The notes beneath the pieces were generated by a model that was not told the DNA's origin, made no database searches, and worked only from the letters and a program-made list of their open reading frames with translations. From Desulfarculales bacterium UBA696 (GTDB taxonomy: Bacteria; Desulfobacterota; Syntrophobacteria; Syntrophobacterales; Syntrophobacteraceae): a stretch of DNA of 64,000 nucleotides. This document shows, in pieces, positions 29,210 to 36,152 of the stretch. The position numbers and the translations under genes are program-made. How positions within the stretch are numbered: the stretch's first letter is position 1; every line of letters starts with the position of its first letter. Location of the stretch: positions 1-64,000 of the forward strand of contig DBMO01000032.1 in NCBI GenBank assembly GCA_002298995.1. Direction: 5' to 3'.

Positions 29210-30178
29210 GTGACAGCTACTCAGGAAAAAATTCGCGCGGCGGCATTTTCAATATTGTCGAATACGATCCTGACACTGATGAAGCTTGCCGTGGGCCTCA
29301 TGATGCGCTCAGTAAGCGTCATTGCGGAGGCCGCGCATTCCGGATTGGATCTTGTTGCCTCCGTTGTTGCCTATTTCTCGGTCCGGGAGTCGGGGAAACC
29401 TCCCGATGACAGGCATCGCTACGGACACGGTAAAATCGAGAGTCTTTCGGGAATAATCGAGGCACTGCTCATCTTTGGCGCCGCGGGTTACATCATCTTT
29501 GAAGCAGTCGGTAAGTTGAGAAGTGGAAACCTCGAAATTGAGGATCTCGGGATCGGTGCGGCTGTGATGACTGTTTCAGCCGTCGCTAATTTCCTGGTTT
29601 CCAATTACCTGTACAAAGTTGCCTGGAAAACCGACTCGATGGCTCTGGAAGCCGATGCTCTACACCTCAGAACAGATGTGTATACATCGGCCGGCGTATT
29701 GGTTGGTCTCGTTGCCATAAAGTTAACCGGTATAAAAATACTGGACCCTATCGCGGCAATTGCGGTTGCCCTTCTCATCCTGAAAGCCGCATATGACTTA
29801 ACCAGGAATGCTGTTCAAAATATCCTCGATGTCAAATTACCCGACAGTGAAGAGAGGATTATAAGGGAGGTCTTGCAGGAGAGTTCCCGCTCCATTGTGG
29901 AGTACCACAATCTAAGAACACGCAAGGCCGGCCATGAGCGGTACATTGACTTTCACATGGTGGTCGCCAGAACGAGTTCTCTCGAAGAAAGTCATCAATT
30001 GAGCCGAACAGTCGTGGAAGAAATCAAGAGCCGTCTGCCCAACAGTCAGGTAATGGTTCATACGGAGCCATGCAAAGACCAATGCTCCAGTTGCGAGGTA
30101 AGCTGTTTCGATCTCAGGAGCGAGAGGAAGATGAAGTTCTCTGGGATGGGCCAGAGCATAATGCCAGGGAAGAAATAG
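29210..30178 (+). CDS. cation diffusion facilitator family transporter
   Basis: A 322-residue CDF-type metal/proton antiporter. Six hydrophobic segments fill residues about 10-210, and the cytosolic C-terminal domain (VEYHNLRTRKAGHERYIDFHMVV) follows. The transport-site motifs are AEAAHSGLDL in TM2 and ALHLRTDVYTS in TM5 (H-x3-D in both), the pattern of zinc, iron or cobalt exporters. A Cys-rich tail (CKDQCSSCEVSC) after the usual domain end is unusual and may bind metal. It starts at a GTG with GGAGAAAAG upstream. It follows a terminator, so it should have its own promoter. Metal specificity cannot be assigned. Confidence 0.9.
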   Translation: MTATQEKIRAAAFSILSNTILTLMKLAVGLMMRSVSVIAEAAHSGLDLVASVVAYFSVRESGKPPDDRHRYGHGKIESLSGIIEALLIFGAAGYIIFEAVGKLRSGNLEIEDLGIGAAVMTVSAVANFLVSNYLYKVAWKTDSMALEADALHLRTDVYTSAGVLVGLVAIKLTGIKILDPIAAIAVALLILKAAYDLTRNAVQNILDVKLPDSEERIIREVLQESSRSIVEYHNLRTRKAGHERYIDFHMVVARTSSLEESHQLSRTVVEEIKSRLPNSQVMVHTEPCKDQCSSCEVSCFDLRSERKMKFSGMGQSIMPGKK

Positions 30179-30248
30179 ATCCATTATTCGAGATCAAGCG
30201 GACACCATTCCGCTTTAGCAGGAAGAATCAACCGGGGGATCGTTTCTG

Positions 30249-30527
30249 ATGCAAAGCACGGGAAGGTTTGAGCTTGAAATCAGGGAAAATGCATTCGTCT
30301 GCGTCGAGGATGAGACGATGACGTTTTTCTGTGAATGGAAGGAGATGGACCCGGAACTCCAGCATGAATTCAAGGCAATGAAGCAACAGGTGGCCGAGAT
30401 TATCAAAAAAGCCCTCAATTCGGGCGTGAAAGCCGGTTTTCGTGTTGTTGTAGATGATTGTGAAAATCATCAAAGCGCATCCCTAATCAACGATGTCACG
30501 AAGCCAAGCGTTTATCCTGATAACTGA
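30249..30527 (+). CDS. small hypothetical protein
   Basis: A 92-residue acidic protein with no recognised family. The N-terminal half reads as beta strands (FELEIRENAFVCVEDETMTFFCEW) and the middle is an amphipathic helix (HEFKAMKQQVAEIIKKAL). There is no signal peptide and no membrane segment. It lies 70 bases after the CDF gene and 58 bases before the PspA-like gene on the same strand, which supports it as a real gene. The start is an ATG without a strong ribosome binding site. Confidence 0.55.
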   Translation: MQSTGRFELEIRENAFVCVEDETMTFFCEWKEMDPELQHEFKAMKQQVAEIIKKALNSGVKAGFRVVVDDCENHQSASLINDVTKPSVYPDN

Positions 30528-30585
30528 ACTCGGCTGATTCCTGATCAGCCACTTAGAGAGAACCTCAACGAAATGGAGAGAATAC

Positions 30586-31332
30586 ATGGGTTACTTTTTT
30601 GATGTGGGGAAAAAGCTTTTCCAAAATGCACGTAATGGAATGAAAGAAGTAGTCGCACAATGGGACCCGGAGTTTGCCACCGATTTGGAAATCGAGCAAA
30701 TGGAGAAGGAATTCGACAAGATCAATGCCGAGGTCACAAGGGCAAAGAGGGAGATGGAAAGGGAAGTCCGCGAGTATCGTGAAATTCGCTTCACCTATGA
30801 CCAAATACTTGCCTCGGCAAAACTCCTCCAGGAACAGGGCAAAACCGACAAGGCCATGATCCAGGTAGAAAGGGCCGAGGCGATGGTGCCAGATATGGAA
30901 AAGGAAAAAGCCGAAGCCGATGAGGCAACGGAGTACTTTGTCGAAATGCAGAAGGAGTTAAACGAGTTCGCGAGAAAAATAGCCGAAGGCAAGCAGATGA
31001 TCGAAAAGAAGCGGTGCCAGGCTGAAATGGCCAAACTCAAGGCAGTGCGTGAGGACAGGAAAGTTGAGAATGCCAAGGTCCTCGCCGGGCTGAAGGAACG
31101 GACATCGGGAATGGCTTCTCTTGCCCAGATCTACGACAAACAGCGCGACCAAGCCGAACAAAGGGCTGACGCAAACAAGCGCAAGGCTGAGATCTTCACC
31201 TCCGTGGCGCCCTCGCCCGCAAAGGAAGAAGACCCGGAAATTGCCGCGGCCATGGCGGCGGCGAAAGGGACACCCTCAGTTTCTTCTGAAACCTTTGAGG
31301 AAAAAATGGCTCGCCTGACAAAACAAGGCTAA
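30586..31332 (+). CDS. PspA/IM30-like coiled-coil protein
   Basis: A 248-residue, strongly charged, helical protein. Residues about 35-210 are almost entirely coiled coil, rich in Glu, Lys and Arg with Met and Leu at heptad positions, and the N-terminus (GYFFDVGKKLFQNARNGMKEV) can form an amphipathic membrane-binding helix. This matches the PspA/IM30 (Vipp1) pattern of membrane-remodelling stress proteins, although no PspF or PspBC gene is near. An acidic, Pro/Ala-rich tail follows. AATGGAGAG precedes the ATG. It shares direction with the small gene at 30249, and a stem-loop follows. Confidence 0.72.
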   Translation: MGYFFDVGKKLFQNARNGMKEVVAQWDPEFATDLEIEQMEKEFDKINAEVTRAKREMEREVREYREIRFTYDQILASAKLLQEQGKTDKAMIQVERAEAMVPDMEKEKAEADEATEYFVEMQKELNEFARKIAEGKQMIEKKRCQAEMAKLKAVREDRKVENAKVLAGLKERTSGMASLAQIYDKQRDQAEQRADANKRKAEIFTSVAPSPAKEEDPEIAAAMAAAKGTPSVSSETFEEKMARLTKQG

Positions 31333-31348
31333 GCCTTGCTGACGAAAG

Positions 31349-31381
31349 GGTCCCGGTTTGTGAATGCGAAGAGCCGGGACC
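31349..31381 (+). terminator. stem-loop after the PspA-like gene
   Basis: A perfect eight-base stem (ggtcccgg / ccgggacc) with a 17-base loop, 16 bases after the stop codon. The downstream bases are T-rich but not a run, so termination strength is uncertain. Confidence 0.5.
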
Positions 31382-31578
31382 TAATTGTTGGACCCAGCTC
31401 CATGAGTTCCTTTGGTCTTGTTCGCTACATGCCAACCAATATGTCAAATTACTTCGGGCATGTATATAATAGGGAAACGACACTCATGCTCTGTCGAGAA
31501 TCAAGAGCGACCTGCCCCCGATAAAGCGGTCCATATGGTAAATTAGATTTTGGAATGGACGAGGAAACGGAGGCAGCC

Positions 31579-32580
31579 ATGAAGAGGAAAACATTTACCC
31601 CCGAGCATCGAAGGACAATAGAAATGCTGGAAACCCGTTACATCCCAAAATTGGACAGGACTGTAACGCGTCTCGGACTGGGCGCATTGCCCATGGGACC
31701 ACTTCAACGCAAATTGACACCGGATGAAGGGGCCGAGGTCGTGCGGGCGGCGGTGACAAACGGTATCACCTTCATAGACACTGCGACGATGTATGGAACG
31801 TATGAACATATCGCTCGCGGGCTGCGCGGATGGAACGGGACAGTCACAATCGCCACCAAGACCCATGCCCAGAAAGATCGTGCGATGGCCCGCGAACACA
31901 TCGAAAAAGCCTTGCGCGAACTTAACCGCGACAGGATCGAAATCATGCTCTGCCACGGAGCGCGCAACCCATTTTCAGAGGAACTCTGGGGTCCCACCCT
32001 GGAGGTGCTCTTCGCGGCGCGCGAAAAAGGAACCATCGGGATGGTCGGCTTAAGCACCCACCTGATTCAAAGCGTCCGGGACGCTGCCCGTTATCCGGAA
32101 ATCGACGTCATTCATCCTCTAATTAACATGAAGGGCATGGGAATCATGGACGGGACGGCCGACGAGATGCTCGATGCAATACGCGAAGCCCATTCGGCGG
32201 GCAAATTTATCTATGCGATGAAATCCCTTGCCGGAGGGAACTTCGTCCCGGAGCGGGAAAAGGCTTTGCGATTCGTTTTCGAGCAAAAGGAGATCGATGC
32301 CGCGGTAGTAGGCATGGTGACGCCGCTCGAAGTTGAGTGGAACGTCCGTTTTGCATCCGGCCTTCCCATTAGCGAGGAACTCTCGGAGAAAACCGCCCTC
32401 CATACCAAGCGGCTCGACATTCTGGAGATCGTCTGCGCCGGATGCGGAAAGTGCGTTGAACACTGCGAAAACAATGCGCTTTCGCTCGTTGATGAAAAGG
32501 CCAGGGTAGATCACGAACAGTGCATACTTTGCGGATATTGCGCTCCACTTTGCGAAAGGCTTGCAATCAGGTTCGTGTAA
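31579..32580 (+). CDS. aldo/keto reductase with C-terminal ferredoxin domain
   Basis: A 333-residue oxidoreductase. Residues up to about 265 form an aldo/keto-reductase barrel (VTRLGLGALPMGP, catalytic region FIDTATMYGTYE with Asp and Tyr, ATKTHAQKD, LCHGARNP). The C-terminus carries an iron-sulphur domain with two CxxCxxC-type clusters: CAGCGKCVEHC and CILCGYCAPLC. This AKR-ferredoxin fusion is known in anaerobes and is thought to couple ferredoxin-level electrons to carbonyl reduction; the substrate is unknown. The frame is open from 31555, but GGAGG lies five bases ahead of the ATG at 31579. It stands alone between two non-coding stretches. Confidence 0.85.
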   Translation: MKRKTFTPEHRRTIEMLETRYIPKLDRTVTRLGLGALPMGPLQRKLTPDEGAEVVRAAVTNGITFIDTATMYGTYEHIARGLRGWNGTVTIATKTHAQKDRAMAREHIEKALRELNRDRIEIMLCHGARNPFSEELWGPTLEVLFAAREKGTIGMVGLSTHLIQSVRDAARYPEIDVIHPLINMKGMGIMDGTADEMLDAIREAHSAGKFIYAMKSLAGGNFVPEREKALRFVFEQKEIDAAVVGMVTPLEVEWNVRFASGLPISEELSEKTALHTKRLDILEIVCAGCGKCVEHCENNALSLVDEKARVDHEQCILCGYCAPLCERLAIRFV

Positions 32581-32657
32581 GAGCTGACTTAGGCGCGGGA
32601 GGAGGGGACGTTTCCGTCCGCGAACATCTCTGGAATGCTTTCCAGGTAAAGTAAGGT

Positions 32658-32675
32658 GGTGGGCCTGCGCCCACC
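32658..32675. repeat. small palindromic intergenic repeat
   Basis: A seven-base stem (ggtgggc / gcccacc) with a CTGC loop, set in a context (gtaaggtggtgggc... ccaccctaac) that I know as a common dispersed intergenic motif in many bacterial genomes. It sits 78 bases after the aldo/keto-reductase gene. It may act as a weak terminator. Confidence 0.5.
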
Positions 32676-32795
32676 CTAACAAATGCTCCAGCAGCCGTTA
32701 AAATACTGTGAATCCACCATTTCCATCCATGCTCTTCCTGCTTATCTGACCGGTAGACCTTAAACCAAACCATACCGCGGACCAGGGAAATTTAT

Positions 32796-33093
32796 ATGCC
32801 CGAACAGCTGATAAACCAGGTGATGCTAGCCTGATTGCAGTTTGTGTATACGGCCCTTTTCCACATTCTCTGGCCGGTTTTGACTCGGTATAAGCATCTT
32901 TCTGGTCATGCTAGAGATTATTTGGCTAAAGACCCGGGATGCAACCTATTTTCATCACTATGAATTCTGGACTCGTCTGCTCCTGATAAACATTGCCATG
33001 GGAGTCGTTGCCGGTATCGTTATGGAGTTCCAGTTCGGGACCAACTGGAGCAGGTTTTCCAAAACCGGTGGAGATATTATCGGAGAGGGATGA
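32796..33093 (+). pseudogene. cydA: cydA (cytochrome bd oxidase subunit I) 5' fragment
   Basis: Starting at an ATG, the frame reads MPEQLINQVMLA, then a TGA where the family has Arg, then LQFVYTALFHILWPVLT with the haem-ligand His region. After a frameshift the next frame gives ISIFLVMLEIIWLKTRD, then NIAMGVVAGIVMEFQFG and TNWSRFSK, all typical of CydA. It stops after GGDIIGEG, so about 98 of some 450-500 codons remain, and no cydB is present. A dead gene, left by deletion. Confidence 0.85.
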
Positions 33094-33134
33094 CAGAGCC
33101 GGCGTCGCTCCGGCCCCTCTGGAAGGAGTCGGCA

Positions 33135-33527
33135 ATGCAGCGGAACAGAAAAGAAGAATCAATTACCGGACTGATTTCGGAGCTTTCCGGTGATGTGATT
33201 TACCTGATTCGGCAGGAAATGGAGCTGGCAAAAACGAAAATGAGCATGAATATCCGAAAAGCGCTCAATTATGCCTTTCTCGTTGCCTTTGGCGCTGCTT
33301 TTGCGCTCACCGGCCTTATTGTGTTGTTCTCTGGGATTGCAAACGCGCTCTCTGGACTAATGTCGCCATTGATGGCCGCAATAGCTGTATCGGCAACGGT
33401 CGGAATCTTTGGCCTTCTATTCATGGGAATAGGACTTTACAAGTTTTGGAAGGCTGATTTTGCGCCTCGCCGAAACATCAAACTCGTCCGGGAGGAAGCG
33501 GAATGGGTGAAGAATCAGGCGGCATAG
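33135..33527 (+). CDS. phage holin family / Holin-X-like membrane protein
   Basis: A 130-residue membrane protein of the Holin-X superfamily (PF07332-like). A cytosolic N-terminal amphipathic part (SITGLISELSGDVIYLIRQEMELAKTKM) is followed by two hydrophobic segments (FLVAFGAAFALTGLIVLFSG and LMAAIAVSATVGIFGLLFMG). Despite the family name, such chromosomal copies lie with DUF3618 genes and are thought to act in envelope stress rather than lysis. GGAAGGAG lies six bases ahead of the ATG at 33135, which is preferred over the upstream start at 33090. It overlaps the next gene by 25 bases. Confidence 0.72.
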   Translation: MQRNRKEESITGLISELSGDVIYLIRQEMELAKTKMSMNIRKALNYAFLVAFGAAFALTGLIVLFSGIANALSGLMSPLMAAIAVSATVGIFGLLFMGIGLYKFWKADFAPRRNIKLVREEAEWVKNQAA

Positions 33528-34147
33528 TCGACGAATCGGTTCTGGACGGGAGCGATCCGGACAGGATCGAAGAGGAGATAGGGAAAACCAAGGCTCGAAT
33601 AGCCAGAAATCTGGAAGAGCTTGAAGAAAGATTTACCCTGGATTCGATATTGAGAGCAGCCATTGCTGGAGGCGCTGAGCTGATTGCCGAGAAAGTAAAC
33701 CCCTTAATTTCAGATTCTGGGGACGCGCTGCAAGAGATTGTTGAACAGTCGATTGGCAATTGCAAACGGGACCCGCTCCCGTTGTTGCTCATGGGCGCCG
33801 GAGCGGGACTTATTCTGCTGAGCCTTTATAATCTAAGCGGAAAAGAGAGAAAGGAAGTTGCTGAAACCGGCCCAGAGTCCCCACCGGGAGATGACGGAGT
33901 TCTTTCAGAAACGCCCAAGAGCAAGTCGGAATCCTCTCAGGTAATACCCTTGGCTTTATCGGCATTGATTGTCGGCGCAGTGGTAGGGGGCATGGTTCCC
34001 GGAGTAGATTTTGAAAGCCCGAAGCTGAAGCAGTGGAAATCCGACCTGCTCGAAAAAGCAGGTAGGGCGGGTCAGGAAATCCTCCACAGCACCGAGACGC
34101 TTCTGCGGGAAAGCTTTCATTTCGGAGAAGGCTGCGAAAAGGAGTAA
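33503..34147 (+). CDS. DUF3618-like protein
   Basis: A 214-residue protein with the DUF3618 start: acidic DPDRIEEEIGKTKARIARNL followed by EELEERFTLDSIL, which pairs with Holin-X proteins in many genomes. Two hydrophobic segments follow (LPLLLMGAGAGLILLSLYNL at about 93-112, and IPLALSALIVGAVVGGMVPG), separated by an acidic Ser/Pro-rich linker. The C-terminus is charged. It starts within the end of the Holin-X-like gene (25-base overlap), so the two are translationally coupled and probably interact. Function is unknown; a role at the inner membrane is inferred. Confidence 0.7.
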   Translation: MGEESGGIVDESVLDGSDPDRIEEEIGKTKARIARNLEELEERFTLDSILRAAIAGGAELIAEKVNPLISDSGDALQEIVEQSIGNCKRDPLPLLLMGAGAGLILLSLYNLSGKERKEVAETGPESPPGDDGVLSETPKSKSESSQVIPLALSALIVGAVVGGMVPGVDFESPKLKQWKSDLLEKAGRAGQEILHSTETLLRESFHFGEGCEKE

Positions 34148-34250
34148 GCTCGGAAGAAGTTATGGGTGACAGAAAAAGCCCATTCGGGAATCCAGCGCCT
34201 TTTTGCTTAGCGGGTTGTGCTCTATGATCTCGGGATGTTAAGGCGGCCGG

Positions 34251-34279
34251 ATTCCCGCCCACGAACGCTGCGGGAATGA
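34251..34279. repeat. REP-like palindromic intergenic repeat
   Basis: An attcccg ... cgggaatgat palindrome, with cattcgggaatccag-like sequence further left (34181-34196). It belongs to the dispersed cattcccg/cgggaatg repeat type and matches the element at 45472-45503. It lies between the DUF3618 gene and the converging respiratory operon. Confidence 0.55.
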
Positions 34280-34337
34280 TGGTTCACAGGGTGTCCTGCC
34301 TAATTCGCTTTTAATCTTTGCATCCTGGAATGAGCAG

Positions 34338-34646
34338 CTACTCCTTGGTACTGAAGGGATCGCCGCAATAGTGCGGAATTGATGGATCATCCCGCGTAAA
34401 AGCCCTCATGGTAAGTTCTTCCAGATTCTTGTCAATTTCCAACCCTCGAGGCTGGCACTGATTGACCCGTTCGGGGTGAAACAGGTAGTTCCATAGCTGT
34501 TTTAAATTTTTGCAAGGCCAGTCGCACTCATCCGACGCCGGGGATAAAACCTGGGCGAAGCCCGTCATGGTGAAAGTGATGGAGAAAAGCAGAATGCATG
34601 CGGCAGCCATTATCGCCGGTGACGTCCGGTTTCTGTACGGATTCAT
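34338..34646 (-). CDS. small exported protein with paired cysteines
   Basis: A 102-residue protein with a clear signal peptide (MNPYRNRTSPAIMAAACILL then FSITFTMTGFAQ). The mature part has CDWPC, another Cys in NQCQPRG and one in HYCGDP. CDWPC is a C-x2-C pair as in thioredoxin-like or metal-binding sites, but no thioredoxin fold can be seen. It is the last gene of the respiratory operon, 126 bases after the actE-like gene, so a role in haem, copper or complex assembly is possible. The frame is open further, but the ATG at 34646 begins the signal peptide and has AAGGAAT upstream. I do not recognise the family. Confidence 0.55.
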   Translation of the reverse strand: MNPYRNRTSPAIMAAACILLFSITFTMTGFAQVLSPASDECDWPCKNLKQLWNYLFHPERVNQCQPRGLEIDKNLEELTMRAFTRDDPSIPHYCGDPFSTKE

Positions 34647-34772
34647 ATTATAATTCCTTATCCGAATACAAATCTGAGCACAAAATTCAACTGAATTGGC
34701 AGCCAATTCGAGTAAGTTTTTTCTGCATTACGCCGCCGGTGTATATTCTCCGTGGATTTGCAGACTTACTCT

Positions 34773-35285
34773 CTAGGAGCGGCCTGCAAGTGTTCTGATA
34801 TACCTGATTAACGCCCAGGTCTCCTCATTCGACATTGTTGAGAAAAGGGCCGGGTGCCGCTTGTAGCCAAAGCGGATCTTGTAGAAGAGTTCGCCGTCGG
34901 ATTGGTTCTGAACCAGCGCTTCTTTGAGATTTGCCGGCAGTGGGGCAAAACTCTGTCCGACGGTGCCGTGGCCATCGGCCCTGGGACCGTGACATTGAAC
35001 GCAATAGAACTTGTACCTCTCCGCCCCCATCCCGGTTATCTCCCCTGTTTGTGGAAGCGGATTAACAAGGCTGACCGGATCCGCCTCCCGCTCGATCCAG
35101 ATTCCACCGTCGACGGGAATGCTCTTTTTGGGCATCTTGGGGAATTCATCATTGTAGGCCTCAACCGCTTCATCATCGCGCATGCGCGAATAGTTACAGC
35201 CGAACATCGAGCAGGCGGCAAAGACAGCGAGGATCAATAATGCCGTAAGACGCAGCGCAAATATTTTCGGGTTGAGGTTTCTCAT
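34773..35285 (-). CDS. actE: monohaem cytochrome c lipoprotein, ActE-like
   Basis: A 170-residue exported cytochrome c. The N-terminus is a lipoprotein signal with two possible lipid cysteines (AVFAAC and SMFGC). The single haem motif CVQCH is at about residue 96-100, and the distal Met ligand is likely in FSTMSNEE. The stretch GGIWIEREADPVSLVNPLP resembles ActE of alternative complex III, which carries the exit haem of that complex. It has an ATGA overlap with the preceding gene (stop 35282), so translation is coupled. It could alternatively be an electron carrier between complex III and the oxidase. Confidence 0.75.
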   Translation of the reverse strand: MRNLNPKIFALRLTALLILAVFAACSMFGCNYSRMRDDEAVEAYNDEFPKMPKKSIPVDGGIWIEREADPVSLVNPLPQTGEITGMGAERYKFYCVQCHGPRADGHGTVGQSFAPLPANLKEALVQNQSDGELFYKIRFGYKRHPALFSTMSNEETWALIRYIRTLAGRS

Positions 35286-35575
35286 TTGGAAGGAATCTCC
35301 TCGCGTGGAGTTTCCGGGGCCGGTCCCATCACGTGTTGCGGGTTGGGTGGAACCGGGATTATGTTCGGCGTAAACCCCAGCGGCCTTACAGGGTTGTATG
35401 TGGAATAGGCGGATTCGCCGGGAATGTCTGGAATTATGCCAAACTGCCACACCATCGGCCTGTTTCCAATCACGAGATAGATTACAGTCGACCAGACCAG
35501 GAAACCTATCCCAATTGCGAAAATAATGCCCCAGGTCACAATTGTTTTTCTTCTCTCTTCCGCAGGCATTTTCAA
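35282..35575 (-). CDS. small single-helix membrane protein of the oxidase operon
   Basis: A 97-residue protein with one membrane helix (IVTWGIIFAIGIGFLVWSTVIYLVIG, about 12-37) and a long Pro-rich, probably periplasmic tail (PDIPGESAYSTYNPVRPLG... PVPPNPQH). No family is recognised. It sits between the two-helix small protein and the actE-like cytochrome, with a 4-base overlap with the latter. It may be a small structural or assembly subunit of the oxidase or of complex III. Confidence 0.65.
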   Translation of the reverse strand: MKMPAEERRKTIVTWGIIFAIGIGFLVWSTVIYLVIGNRPMVWQFGIIPDIPGESAYSTYNPVRPLGFTPNIIPVPPNPQHVMGPAPETPREEIPSK

Positions 35576-35588
35576 ACGGCCTCCGATT

Positions 35589-35873
35589 TCATCCGACCGG
35601 CTGCCCGGTTACCCAGATGTAGATCATGTAAGCAATGGACCACAAGGGGATCAGGATATAGATGTAGATTATGAAGGGAGCTATGGGGATTTTTTCGGTA
35701 ACGTGCCCCTCTTCATGTTCATGCCCCTTTTTCCTCTTAATCTCTTCGGCGCTCTGGGCTTTTCTGGTATCGGGATATGCCCCCCAGGCGATATAGACCA
35801 GGATGAGCGCAACGGCGCCCGCGAACAGCGCCAGCATTTCGTACTGGAAGTCGAGCCAAACAAAATATCGCAT
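35589..35873 (-). CDS. small two-helix membrane protein with His-rich loop
   Basis: A 94-residue protein with two hydrophobic helices (LALFAGAVALILVYIAWG and FIIYIYILIPLWSIAYMIYIW) joined by a charged, His/Glu-rich loop (GHEHEEGHV). The second helix resembles the membrane anchor of CcoP, and the loop could bind copper or iron; both are inferences. It lies 12 bases after the CcoS-like gene and 13 bases before the next one. No family name can be given with confidence. Confidence 0.65.
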   Translation of the reverse strand: MRYFVWLDFQYEMLALFAGAVALILVYIAWGAYPDTRKAQSAEEIKRKKGHEHEEGHVTEKIPIAPFIIYIYILIPLWSIAYMIYIWVTGQPVG

Positions 35874-35885
35874 ATCTCTGCCCTG

Positions 35886-36152
35886 CTATTGCCGATGAAT
35901 GCTAAGTGCCAGGGCTGTTGCCAGTACAATCAGGCCCAGCATGATTATCCCCAGTAACGCACCGTTATGCACCCTCTGCTTGCGCCGGCTTGCAGTTTCC
36001 ACAGGCTCCGAGAGCAGGTCTTGTCCGAGAGCAAAATAGCGCGCACGGTCCTGGTCTGAAAACTGCCCGGTTTTGACTCCCCAGAAGAAGGCAAGGATGC
36101 TGACAATTAGGCTAATCGCAACTAAATACAGCCAGCCGGAGTAGTAAATCAC
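35886..36152 (-). CDS. ccoS: CcoS-like cbb3 oxidase assembly protein
   Basis: An 88-residue protein. The first helix and what follows (LYLVAISLIVSILAFFWGVK then TGQFSDQDRARYFAL) match CcoS, which helps insert cofactors into the cbb3 oxidase core. Unlike the usual single-helix CcoS it has a second hydrophobic helix at the C-terminus (ALLGIIMLGLIVLATALAL). Its start overlaps the ccoO stop as ATGA (36149-36152), which ties it to the oxidase. The symbol is given by similarity only. Confidence 0.6.
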   Translation of the reverse strand: MIYYSGWLYLVAISLIVSILAFFWGVKTGQFSDQDRARYFALGQDLLSEPVETASRRKQRVHNGALLGIIMLGLIVLATALALSIHRQ

